From: Novosphingobium marinum
GTDB taxonomy: Bacteria > Pseudomonadota > Alphaproteobacteria > Sphingomonadales > Sphingomonadaceae
NCBI RefSeq assembly: GCF_013408095.1
Contig: NZ_JACBZF010000002.1
Location: 806,001 to 870,000 of the forward strand
Length of the DNA: 64,000 bases
Direction of reading: 5' to 3'
The translations under genes and the position numbers were made by a program. Positions 57,310-64,000 of the stretch are shown here, in pieces (the stretch's first letter is position 1; every line of letters begins with the position of its first letter). The notes below the pieces were generated by a model. That model searched no databases. It worked only from the letters and a program-made list of their open reading frames with translations, and was not told the DNA's origin.

Positions 57310-59883
57310 GTGAAAGCTATACGCACCACCTGCGCCTATTGCGGCGTTGGCTGCGGAATCACCGCGCGGGTCATCGGCGATCGTTCGGTGTCGATCACAG
57401 GCGACCGCGAGCATCCGGCCAATGCCGGTCGGCTCTGTTCGAAAGGGACGCACCTTGGCGAGACGGTGGGTCTGGAGGGACGCCTGCTCCATCCCCGGAT
57501 AAATGGCAATCGGGTTTCGTGGGAAGCGGCCCTCGATAGCGTAGCCGGCAGGATGGCGGCCTGCATGGAGCAGCACGGCCCCGATAGCGTTGCCTTCTAC
57601 GTTTCGGGACAACTCCTGACCGAGGACTATTACGCGGCCAACAAGCTGATGAAGGGCTTCATCGGCTCGGGCAACATCGACACCAATTCGCGCCTCTGCA
57701 TGGCAAGCGCGGTTGCCGCCCAGGTTCGGGCTTTCGGCGAGGATGTGGTCCCGTGTTCCTACGAAGACCTCGACGCGGCCGATCTGATCCTGTTGGTGGG
57801 TTCGAACACTGCTTGGTGCCATCCGGTCGTCTGGCAGAGGATCGAAAAAGCGCGCGAGCGAAGGGGCACGAAAATCGTCGTTATAGATCCCCGCCGCACC
57901 GAGACCGCCGAGCAGGCCGACCTTCATGTCGCCGTGCCGCCCGATGGCGATGTCGCGCTGTTCAATGCCCTCTTGTACCAGATGAGGTCGCGCGGACTGC
58001 TCGACGAGGCTTTTCTCGCAGATAGGGTGGAGGCCGATGCCGACTTCTGGAGTTCCCTTTCACCGGGCCACGGCGTCGATCCAGGCGCGTTTCGCAAGCT
58101 CTGCGGCTTGCTCGCAGCGCACCCTCGCACCGTCACGCTTTTCAGCCAGGGTGCCAACCAGTCGATTTGCGGCACTGATAAAGGTAATGCGATCATCAAC
58201 CTGCATCTCGCTACCGGTCGCATAAACCGGATCGGCGCAGGTCCCTTTTCCATCACCGGCCAGCCGAACGCGATGGGTGGGCGCGAAGTTGGGGGGCTTG
58301 CGACCATGCTCGCCTGTCACCTCGGGTTTTCGGCTGACGAGCGCGAAGCGGTTGCGGGTTTCTGGAACGCTCCGACCATCTGTTCCGGACCGGGCCTCAA
58401 GGCCGTCGACATGTTCCGCGCGATCCACAGCGGCAAGATCAAGTTTGTCTGGATCATGGCCACCAATCCGGCCGTTTCGCTTCCCGATTCGGGCTTCGTT
58501 CGCGAGGCGCTGGCGCGATGTCCCAACGTAGTGGTGTCCGAGGTCATCTCCGATACCGATACCGCCCGCTTCGCGCATGTCCTGCTCCCTGCCCATGCGT
58601 GGGGAGAGAAGGACGGCACGGTGACCAATTCCGAGCGCCGCGTCAGCCGCCAGCGAGCTTTTCTTGCGCCGCCGGGCGAGACGCGCGCCGACTGGGAAAT
58701 CATCGCCGGCGTCGCATCCCGACTGGGTTGGGGCGATGCGTTTTCCTGGCAGCATCCCGCCGACGTTTTCCGGGAATTCGCGGCGATGACTGGCCTTGCC
58801 GCCGAACGCGGCAAGGCGCTCGACATCACCGGATACGCCGGGCTCGACCGCAACGGATACGAAGCGCTGGCCCCTTTTCAGTGGGGCGGCGAGCGGCCCC
58901 TGGCATCTGGATTTCCGACAGCGGACGGCAGGGCTCGGCTGGTCCCGGTCAAGCCCGCCGGACATGCAACCGGCAAGGACTTCCCGCTTCGCCTCAATAC
59001 CGCCCGTTACCGCGATCAGTGGCACACAATGACGCGAACCGGGCTTTCCCCCACGCTCTCGCAGCATCGTCCCGAACCGATACTGGAAATCTGCTCCGCC
59101 GATGCTGTCCGGGCTGGACTGACGGATCGGGGACTTGTCAAAGTGGAAACGATGTCCGGGGAATCGGTCTTTCGCGTTGGCATTACAGATGCACAGCGCG
59201 CGGGCGAAGTGAGCATCCCGATGCACTGGTCCGATGCGATGGCGGGGGAAGGGCGTACCAACCGCCTGCCGTGTCAGGATGTCGATCCTGTCTCCGGACA
59301 GCCCGGCTTCAAGAATACGGCCGCCCGGGTCAGTCCGGTCAAACCTGCCTGGCGCGCCTTCATGGCAACTTCCGAGGCGTTCCATCCCGACGGTTTACTT
59401 TACTGGTCGCGCAGCCGGGTTTCCGGAGGCTGGCTTTACGAACTTGCCGGAAACGGCCCCATGACACTCGATGAATGGCTGCCGGATGGCGAACAACTCG
59501 AGGCGCTGGACAAGGCACGCGGCATGCGACGGATCGCCGTACGCAACGGCGATGGAGCACTCGTTGCCGCTGCGTTCATCACACGAACCGGCGAACTTCC
59601 ATCCAGGAGATGGATCGCGAGCCAGCTCGGCACACTTGGCGCAAATGCGTCCGAAGTGCTTGCCGGTCGCCCCAGCAAACCGGCTCCCGACCGGGGGCCG
59701 ATCGTGTGCGTGTGTCATGGCATCGGGGAAAAGGACATCGCAGTGGCCCATGCCGGCGGAGCGCAAAGCGTCACTGAAATCGGCAAGGCCACCTGCGCGG
59801 GCACCAATTGCGGCAGTTGCCGGCCTGCACTTGCCATACTTCTCGATCGCTGCGCCGTGCTTGCAGAGGAGGAACTGTCATGA
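57310..59883 (+). CDS. nasA: Assimilatory nitrate reductase catalytic subunit with C-terminal BFD domain
   Basis: NasA, 857 residues, a cytoplasmic molybdopterin enzyme reducing nitrate to nitrite. The N-terminal 4Fe-4S cluster is bound by Cys8, Cys11, Cys15 and Cys43 (CAYCGVGC; LCSKG). The molybdopterin domains extend to about 690. A C-terminal BFD-like [2Fe-2S] domain (about 798-840: CVCHGIGE...CAGTNCGSC; Cys800, 802, 834, 837) provides a second electron entry, as in Klebsiella-type NasA. Start GTG 57310. No separate NasB-type reductase subunit is nearby, so the electron donor is not clear. Confidence 0.95.
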   Translation: MKAIRTTCAYCGVGCGITARVIGDRSVSITGDREHPANAGRLCSKGTHLGETVGLEGRLLHPRINGNRVSWEAALDSVAGRMAACMEQHGPDSVAFYVSGQLLTEDYYAANKLMKGFIGSGNIDTNSRLCMASAVAAQVRAFGEDVVPCSYEDLDAADLILLVGSNTAWCHPVVWQRIEKARERRGTKIVVIDPRRTETAEQADLHVAVPPDGDVALFNALLYQMRSRGLLDEAFLADRVEADADFWSSLSPGHGVDPGAFRKLCGLLAAHPRTVTLFSQGANQSICGTDKGNAIINLHLATGRINRIGAGPFSITGQPNAMGGREVGGLATMLACHLGFSADEREAVAGFWNAPTICSGPGLKAVDMFRAIHSGKIKFVWIMATNPAVSLPDSGFVREALARCPNVVVSEVISDTDTARFAHVLLPAHAWGEKDGTVTNSERRVSRQRAFLAPPGETRADWEIIAGVASRLGWGDAFSWQHPADVFREFAAMTGLAAERGKALDITGYAGLDRNGYEALAPFQWGGERPLASGFPTADGRARLVPVKPAGHATGKDFPLRLNTARYRDQWHTMTRTGLSPTLSQHRPEPILEICSADAVRAGLTDRGLVKVETMSGESVFRVGITDAQRAGEVSIPMHWSDAMAGEGRTNRLPCQDVDPVSGQPGFKNTAARVSPVKPAWRAFMATSEAFHPDGLLYWSRSRVSGGWLYELAGNGPMTLDEWLPDGEQLEALDKARGMRRIAVRNGDGALVAAAFITRTGELPSRRWIASQLGTLGANASEVLAGRPSKPAPDRGPIVCVCHGIGEKDIAVAHAGGAQSVTEIGKATCAGTNCGSCRPALAILLDRCAVLAEEELS

Positions 59884-59924
59884 CTCTCCCGGTATTGGAT
59901 CGCTTCGAAGGATCCGGAACATGA
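59880..59924 (+). CDS. 14-codon mini-ORF bridging nasA and the methyltransferase gene
   Basis: ATG 59880 overlaps the nasA stop and has a strong AGAGGAGGA ribosome site. The frame reads 14 codons (MTLPVLDRFEGSGT) and its TGA overlaps the ATG of the next gene (ATGA). It could be a translational relay or the frameshifted N-terminus of the methyltransferase. No homology can be claimed at this length. Confidence 0.3.
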   Translation: MTLPVLDRFEGSGT

Positions 59925-60703
59925 TTGCGCCGGGCGAAGTCTGGCTCGTTGGCGCCGGGCCGGGCGACCCCGACCTCCTGACGCGCAAGGCAGAGCGACT
60001 CATCGCGTCTGCCAGCATCATTTTCCACGATGCCCTTGTCGGACAGGGAATTCTGAATCTGGCCCACCGATGCGCCACGCTGATACATGTCGGGAAACGC
60101 TCGGGACGTCATTCGAAAGACCAGAAGACCATCGATCGAATGATCGTAGAGGCGGCGAATGCCGGAGGGAGGGTTGTCCGCCTCAAGGGCGGAGACCCCT
60201 CGATATTCGGGCGCGCCACAGAGGAACTGGAGGCATGCCGCCGCGCTGGCATCACGGTTGGAATCTGTCCGGGGATCACTGCGGCAAGCGCGGCAGCGGC
60301 GAGTATCGGCGCATCCCTCACACTTCGCGGAATGGCCCGCAAACTGACTTTCGTTACCGCGCATGCACGCGCGGGCGAAAAGCTCGAGATCGACTGGACG
60401 ACACTCGCCGATCCAGAAGCGACGCTCGCTGTCTACATGGGCAAGTCCGCAGCGGAGGAAGTCGCGGTCCGTCTGCTCGAACACGGCCTTTCCGCCGATA
60501 CACCCGTGGCACTGGTCGAGAATGCCAGCTTGCCCGACGAGCGGATATTCCATACACGCCTCGACCTTCTCGGACTTACCAGCAAGACCGCCCTGGGTGA
60601 CGGCCCCGCAATCCTTCTGATCGGACAAGCGCTGGGCTGCTCCCGGCGAAAAGTAGAGAAAAGGCACTCTAACATGTGCGCCGGTTTGCCGCTCACAGCC
60701 TGA
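59921..60703 (+). CDS. Uroporphyrinogen-III C-methyltransferase (SUMT)
   Basis: SUMT, 260 residues, which adds two methyl groups from SAM to uroporphyrinogen III to give precorrin-2, on the way to sirohaem for NirB. The family motifs are present: VWLVGAGPGDPDLLTRKAERLIASA, VGKRSGRHSKDQKTI, VRLKGGDPSIFGRATEE, and CPGITAASAAAASIG. A precorrin-2 dehydrogenase/ferrochelatase domain (as in CysG) is absent, so those steps need other genes. Start ATG 59921 (AAGGA upstream). It ends the nitrate cluster. Confidence 0.93.
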   Translation: MIAPGEVWLVGAGPGDPDLLTRKAERLIASASIIFHDALVGQGILNLAHRCATLIHVGKRSGRHSKDQKTIDRMIVEAANAGGRVVRLKGGDPSIFGRATEELEACRRAGITVGICPGITAASAAAASIGASLTLRGMARKLTFVTAHARAGEKLEIDWTTLADPEATLAVYMGKSAAEEVAVRLLEHGLSADTPVALVENASLPDERIFHTRLDLLGLTSKTALGDGPAILLIGQALGCSRRKVEKRHSNMCAGLPLTA

Positions 60704-60714
60704 GCCTTTCCAAC

Positions 60715-61047
60715 GCAGGTCGAGCTGTGGCCGATGGAGAGAAGCTGCGTTCAGACCATCAGCACCGCCACGCCCCCCACCAGGCCGCGAGGATGGAACT
60801 TGGCAACGCAGCGAAGCAGAAGATCGGTCGCTATGCCAGCGGCCGCGCCGAGAACAGCCGCCTACCATTCCGACGACGAGAGCGTGCGATGCTCTGGTTC
60901 CGGCAGATGAAGTCTTTACAGAATTTCGCTTCAGTCCATGCATCATTGCACAACCACTTCAGCCAGGAACGCCATCTCGCCGAGTGGAAAACCTATAAAG
61001 AACGCCGCTTGGCTGCATGGGCCGAGTGGCAGTCTCTCGTTGCCTGA
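60715..61047 (+). pseudogene. Remnant of an IS6-like DDE transposase C-terminus
   Basis: A frame ending at 61047 carries the C-terminal part of an IS6-type transposase: GRYASGRAENS, RLPFRRRERAML and FASVHASLHNHF, close to the RAENSH...RRRER signature after the catalytic Glu. The N-terminal two thirds with the first two catalytic Asp residues are missing, and the reading frame upstream is degraded. No terminal inverted repeats were found. It marks an old insertion or recombination event directly after the nitrate cluster. The left boundary is approximate. Confidence 0.65.
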
Positions 61048-61117
61048 CACATCGCTGTCATAGGGATCGCTCCGCCCAATGGAGAGCCTTACACAGAGAA
61101 CTGACAGCACCGTTGGC

Positions 61118-62431
61118 TCAGCCAGCGTACATTTGGTGCGCCTGAGCTCGAGCGATATCCTCGCGCAGATAGACCGAGGACAGGACGAACAGGAGCGATG
61201 CAGGCAATGCGGTCAGAGATACAAGCGTCAGCGCAATAGCCAGCGCATTGTCTGAATCAAGTGTCCAGCCTGCAATCATATCGCTCAGAATCCCGGTCAG
61301 GAACGGTCCTGCCGCGGCACCGAGACCCGCCGTCACTACGATGCACGCGGCCGAAAGGGCTCGGTCGGCGGGGTTCACCACGAGCTGGCCAAGCGCTGCC
61401 TGTGGCGGCATCCAGCAATTCAGCAATATCGCACAGATCACCCCTGCCAGGAGAGACAATGACAAAGAGGGCGCCAAGAGAAACTGGGCCATTGCAAATG
61501 CTGGTGCGACGCCGACTGCGATAGCGGGGAACCAGCAATACCACCGCTGATCGCGACGCCCGAGAATATCGCTGACAAATCCGCCGCCGATCATTCCCAG
61601 AATGCCGCCCACGCCAGCGGTGAGGGCAACAACATAGGAGACCTCCTGGATCGGCAGCGAATAGCTGCGACCGTAGAATGGTGCATTCCAGTTAAGTACT
61701 GCATTGAGAGGAATGGCGGCCATGAAGCCTGCCGCCAGTAGTAGCCTGTAGCCGCGCAGCGTCAGCAGGGCGCGCAGCACCTTCATGGTTCCGTCGCCAG
61801 GCTCGATTGGCGCACCTGCGGCTTGAGGAGGCTCGGCGCGGGGTGGCTCCTTTAAAAATGCAAGGACAAGTGGCACGACAAGCAGGCCAACGCCGCCGAG
61901 AACGAAAAATGTCTGCCGCCAACCAAGCGCTGCACTTAGGACTCCGCTTCCGAAGATGCCTATGAGGCTCCCCAAGGGGAACACCATCTGCCACATGGCA
62001 ATCGCCCGGCCCCGCTGATGCGGTGGGAAATAGCCGGCGATCAAAGCTTGGCTCGTCGGCGCGCATCCCGCTTCGCCAATCGCTACTCCCATGCGAAGGA
62101 TCGCAAGGGCCAGGAAACTTTCGGCAAGACCGCAAAGCATGGTAAGCGCGTTCCATGCGATCAGGCAGATGATAATGACCAGCTTGGGCGACCTGCGATC
62201 GGACATGCGGGCAATGGGTATCGCCGCCAGCGTGTAGACGAGCGAAAACGAAAGTCCGGTGATCGCCCCAAGCTGTGTATCGGTAAGACCGAGATCCGCC
62301 TTGATGGGAACCTGAAGTATAGAAATACTGAGACGATCCATATAGTTCGTCAGCCCGATCAGCATGAGCAGGACTAGCCCGAACCATTTGTAGGACGTCG
62401 AAGGCATCACCATCGGTTCTCTCGACTTCAT
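61118..62431 (-). CDS. MFS transporter
   Basis: A 437-residue major facilitator superfamily transporter with 12 predicted helices. Motif A is ARMSDRRSPKL in the loop between helices 2 and 3. The N-terminal part LTNYMDRLSISILQVPIKADLGLTDTQLG is typical of the anion/organic-acid and spinster-like branches found near aromatic catabolic genes in sphingomonads. No close partner is visible; the TonB-dependent receptor at 63026 is divergent. Substrate unknown. Confidence 0.9.
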   Translation of the reverse strand: MKSREPMVMPSTSYKWFGLVLLMLIGLTNYMDRLSISILQVPIKADLGLTDTQLGAITGLSFSLVYTLAAIPIARMSDRRSPKLVIIICLIAWNALTMLCGLAESFLALAILRMGVAIGEAGCAPTSQALIAGYFPPHQRGRAIAMWQMVFPLGSLIGIFGSGVLSAALGWRQTFFVLGGVGLLVVPLVLAFLKEPPRAEPPQAAGAPIEPGDGTMKVLRALLTLRGYRLLLAAGFMAAIPLNAVLNWNAPFYGRSYSLPIQEVSYVVALTAGVGGILGMIGGGFVSDILGRRDQRWYCWFPAIAVGVAPAFAMAQFLLAPSLSLSLLAGVICAILLNCWMPPQAALGQLVVNPADRALSAACIVVTAGLGAAAGPFLTGILSDMIAGWTLDSDNALAIALTLVSLTALPASLLFVLSSVYLREDIARAQAHQMYAG

Positions 62432-62573
62432 TTTCTCCTCCCCGTTTTACTTATCTCGAAGAACCAGCTGCCTCTGCCCGGGGAGAGCCGTGCCACATGC
62501 CAGTCCGCTGTGCCGAACATCGAACCGATCGTGAGGATTCGTTTTCGGTAATGACCTACCAAGCATTCGTCGG

Positions 62574-62693
62574 TCATGCCCATGCATGGGACATTGCGAC
62601 ATTCCGGGCATTGCGGCTTGGCGGTCGATTGAGGGTCAGCCGCGCGATCCCTTGTTCGATTTTGTCGTACAAAACAGACGGTTCATCGCTCAT
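62574..62693 (-). pseudogene. Truncated enoyl-CoA hydratase N-terminus
   Basis: A 39-codon frame from ATG 62693 starts like a crotonase-family enoyl-CoA hydratase (SVLYDKIEQGIARLTLNRPPSRNARN), then loses similarity and stops after VAMSHAWA. The remaining 220 or so residues of the family are not found in any frame downstream. It is a gene remnant, cut off near 62600, next to the MFS gene. Confidence 0.6.
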
Positions 62694-63025
62694 CTGGAAG
62701 CGCTCTATCAGAATGGAAAACATGAACAGCGGATCATAAACTTCCTGGTTCCTGATCCCGGTAAAGTCGCGCACTCGCACTAAGGCAAATCGCGCGTCAC
62801 CGGAAACGGGTGAAACATTTCCCATATATTTCAGTGTGTTGACCGATCCCCGAAGGCATCTACAGACTTTTTTCGATCCACTTGCTCCATGCAGGATACC
62901 TAGCGCAGGAAAAGTTACATGTCATACTTGATATGATTGACGGATCATTTTTTTTTGCGCTTGATGCACTTGCATGGTGCGCAGGTGGATAATGCCTGAC
63001 GCATTTTCTTGGGAGGGGAGCGAAA
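62694..63025. promoter_or_regulatory. Region upstream of the second TonB receptor
   Basis: No gene is supported in these 332 bases, which are AT-richer than the rest of the window and include a run of nine or more T near 62948. It must hold the receptor promoter. A short repeat TGAT...ATCA occurs near 62931-62946. No riboswitch-like structure was recognised. Confidence 0.4.
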
Positions 63026-64000
63026 ATGACGGTTTTGAGAGAATCTCCGGTGGGTTCGCGTTTCGTCGCGTTGGGAGCGCTTGCGATCGCCAGTTGTTTT
63101 ACGACACCGGCAATTGCCCAGACCAGCGAAGACGAGTCGAGGCAAAGCGCGTCGCAGGGCGGTCTTTCCGACATCATCGTAACTGCACGTAAGCGCGAGG
63201 AGAGCGTACAGAACATCCCGGTTGCCGTGATTGCCGTGACGTCCGAAGAACTCGCCAATCGCAATCTGAACAACATCGAGGCGATCTCGCAGTCGGTACC
63301 GCAGTTCGTCGTTGCACGAGGAAGTACCGGCAGCGGCGCGAATTTAAGCCTGCGCGGGATTGGCTCCAACTTCACAAGCATCGGTATCGAACAGTCAGTT
63401 TCGGTAAATGTCGACGGTGTCTATTACGGGCAGGGCCGAGTCTTGAACGAAGCCGTATTCGACATGCAGCAGGTCGAAATCCTCAAGGGGCCGCAGGCGC
63501 TGTTCTTCGGCAAGAACTCGACTGCCGGCGCCCTTTCTTTCACCACTGCCGACCCGGGGCCAGATTTCGAGGCCATGGCGCGTGCCGGTTATGAATTCCG
63601 TACGCAGGACAAGTATTTCGAGGGCATGATTTCCGTGCCCCTGACCGACACCCTCGGTGCCCGTTTCGCAGGGCGTTTCACCGATATGGATCAGGGCTAC
63701 ATCCGTAACCAGTCTACAGGCGGCACGTTCCGGGTCACCGACACGCCGACGGGGACCATCACTGACTACAACGTACCGCCAGCAACCCGCTATGGACCGC
63801 TCGAACGCAACCTGAACCTGCGCGGTACACTGAAATGGGAGCCTGACAACCAGTTCAGCGCGACGATCAAGGCTTCCTTTGCAGACCGAAAGGCAACTAC
63901 GCCGGGCTTTCTGAACGAACTCTTCCTCTGCCCGATCAACGGTACGTCACAACTGCAGCCGGGCAACGAGTGTAACAAGAACTGGAAAGGCTACTGGGAT
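63026..64000 (+). CDS. TonB-dependent receptor, 5' part (runs off the window)
   Basis: The first 325 codons of a TonB-dependent receptor; the frame is open to the end of the window, so the gene continues beyond it. A signal peptide (about 1-33, ending AIAQ) is followed by a TonB-box-like DIIVTARKREESVQNIPVAV and a plug domain with SLRGIGSN and LKGPQALFFGKNSTAGALSF. ATG 63026 has GGGAGGGGAG upstream. It differs from the receptor at 6396 and belongs to the large sphingomonad group used for organic-substrate uptake. Its divergent MFS neighbour suggests a transport pair. Confidence 0.9.
   Translation, partial: MTVLRESPVGSRFVALGALAIASCFTTPAIAQTSEDESRQSASQGGLSDIIVTARKREESVQNIPVAVIAVTSEELANRNLNNIEAISQSVPQFVVARGSTGSGANLSLRGIGSNFTSIGIEQSVSVNVDGVYYGQGRVLNEAVFDMQQVEILKGPQALFFGKNSTAGALSFTTADPGPDFEAMARAGYEFRTQDKYFEGMISVPLTDTLGARFAGRFTDMDQGYIRNQSTGGTFRVTDTPTGTITDYNVPPATRYGPLERNLNLRGTLKWEPDNQFSATIKASFADRKATTPGFLNELFLCPINGTSQLQPGNECNKNWKGYWD

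Overview
The window reads as about 64 kb of a GC-rich chromosome from an alphaproteobacterium, most likely a sphingomonad (Sphingomonadales, Erythrobacteraceae or Novosphingobium type). The evidence is the cell-cycle regulators SciP and GcrA, the F1-ATPase zeta inhibitor (DUF1476), a carotenoid hydroxylase CrtZ, two sphingomonad-style TonB-dependent receptors, and the order of the nusA-infB-pnp block. Genus and species cannot be read from the sequence alone.

Layout. 1-3.3 kb: sciP with CtrA-like half sites, two unknown proteins, a PilZ protein and a Nudix hydrolase. 3.5-5.3 kb: a minus-strand housekeeping operon of a small membrane protein, leuD, the zeta inhibitor, bolA and grxD, closed by a clear terminator. 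5.4-15.4 kb: an accessory catabolic block lying between leuD and leuC: an SDR, a TonB-dependent receptor, two Rieske oxygenase alpha subunits, an NmrA-type reductase, a frameshifted sulfotransferase and a DUF1214 protein. 15.5-20.1 kb: leuC, crtZ, ybaN, sufE, a VOC protein and small unknowns. 20.2-24.1 kb: a phage-shock locus (pspA, pspC and three tandem PspB-like genes), with a near-consensus sigma-54 promoter facing the divergent activator pspF. 24.3-35.3 kb: the rimP-nusA-ylxR-infB-rbfA-tdk-S2P-truB-rpsO-pnp operon. 35.4-46 kb: a beta-helix protein, DUF1993, a diguanylate cyclase, envelope enzymes (L,D-transpeptidase, M23 peptidase), a possible lipid-modifying trio (small membrane protein, Tes/MJ0619-like radical SAM enzyme, Lgt paralogue), a cyclophilin, gcrA, an ABC-2 permease and hspQ.

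46.1-60.7 kb: a tRNA-Ser(CGA), then a complete assimilatory nitrate cluster: nasT, nasS, nrtA, nrtB, a fused double ATPase nrtCD, an outer-membrane porin, nirB, nirD, nasA and a uroporphyrinogen-III methyltransferase for siroheme. Two intrinsic terminators sit in leader positions, before nrtA and before nirB. With an ANTAR protein (NasT) and its nitrate sensor (NasS) encoded upstream, this predicts nitrate-controlled antitermination at two points. 60.7-64 kb: a transposase remnant, an MFS transporter, a truncated enoyl-CoA hydratase and the 5' part of a second TonB-dependent receptor that runs off the window; this looks like a second accessory junction.

The most unusual items are the Tes-like/Lgt-like pair, the double attenuator of the nitrate cluster, the catabolic block splitting leuC from leuD, and the triple PspB array. 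No CRISPR array, prophage or intact insertion sequence was seen.
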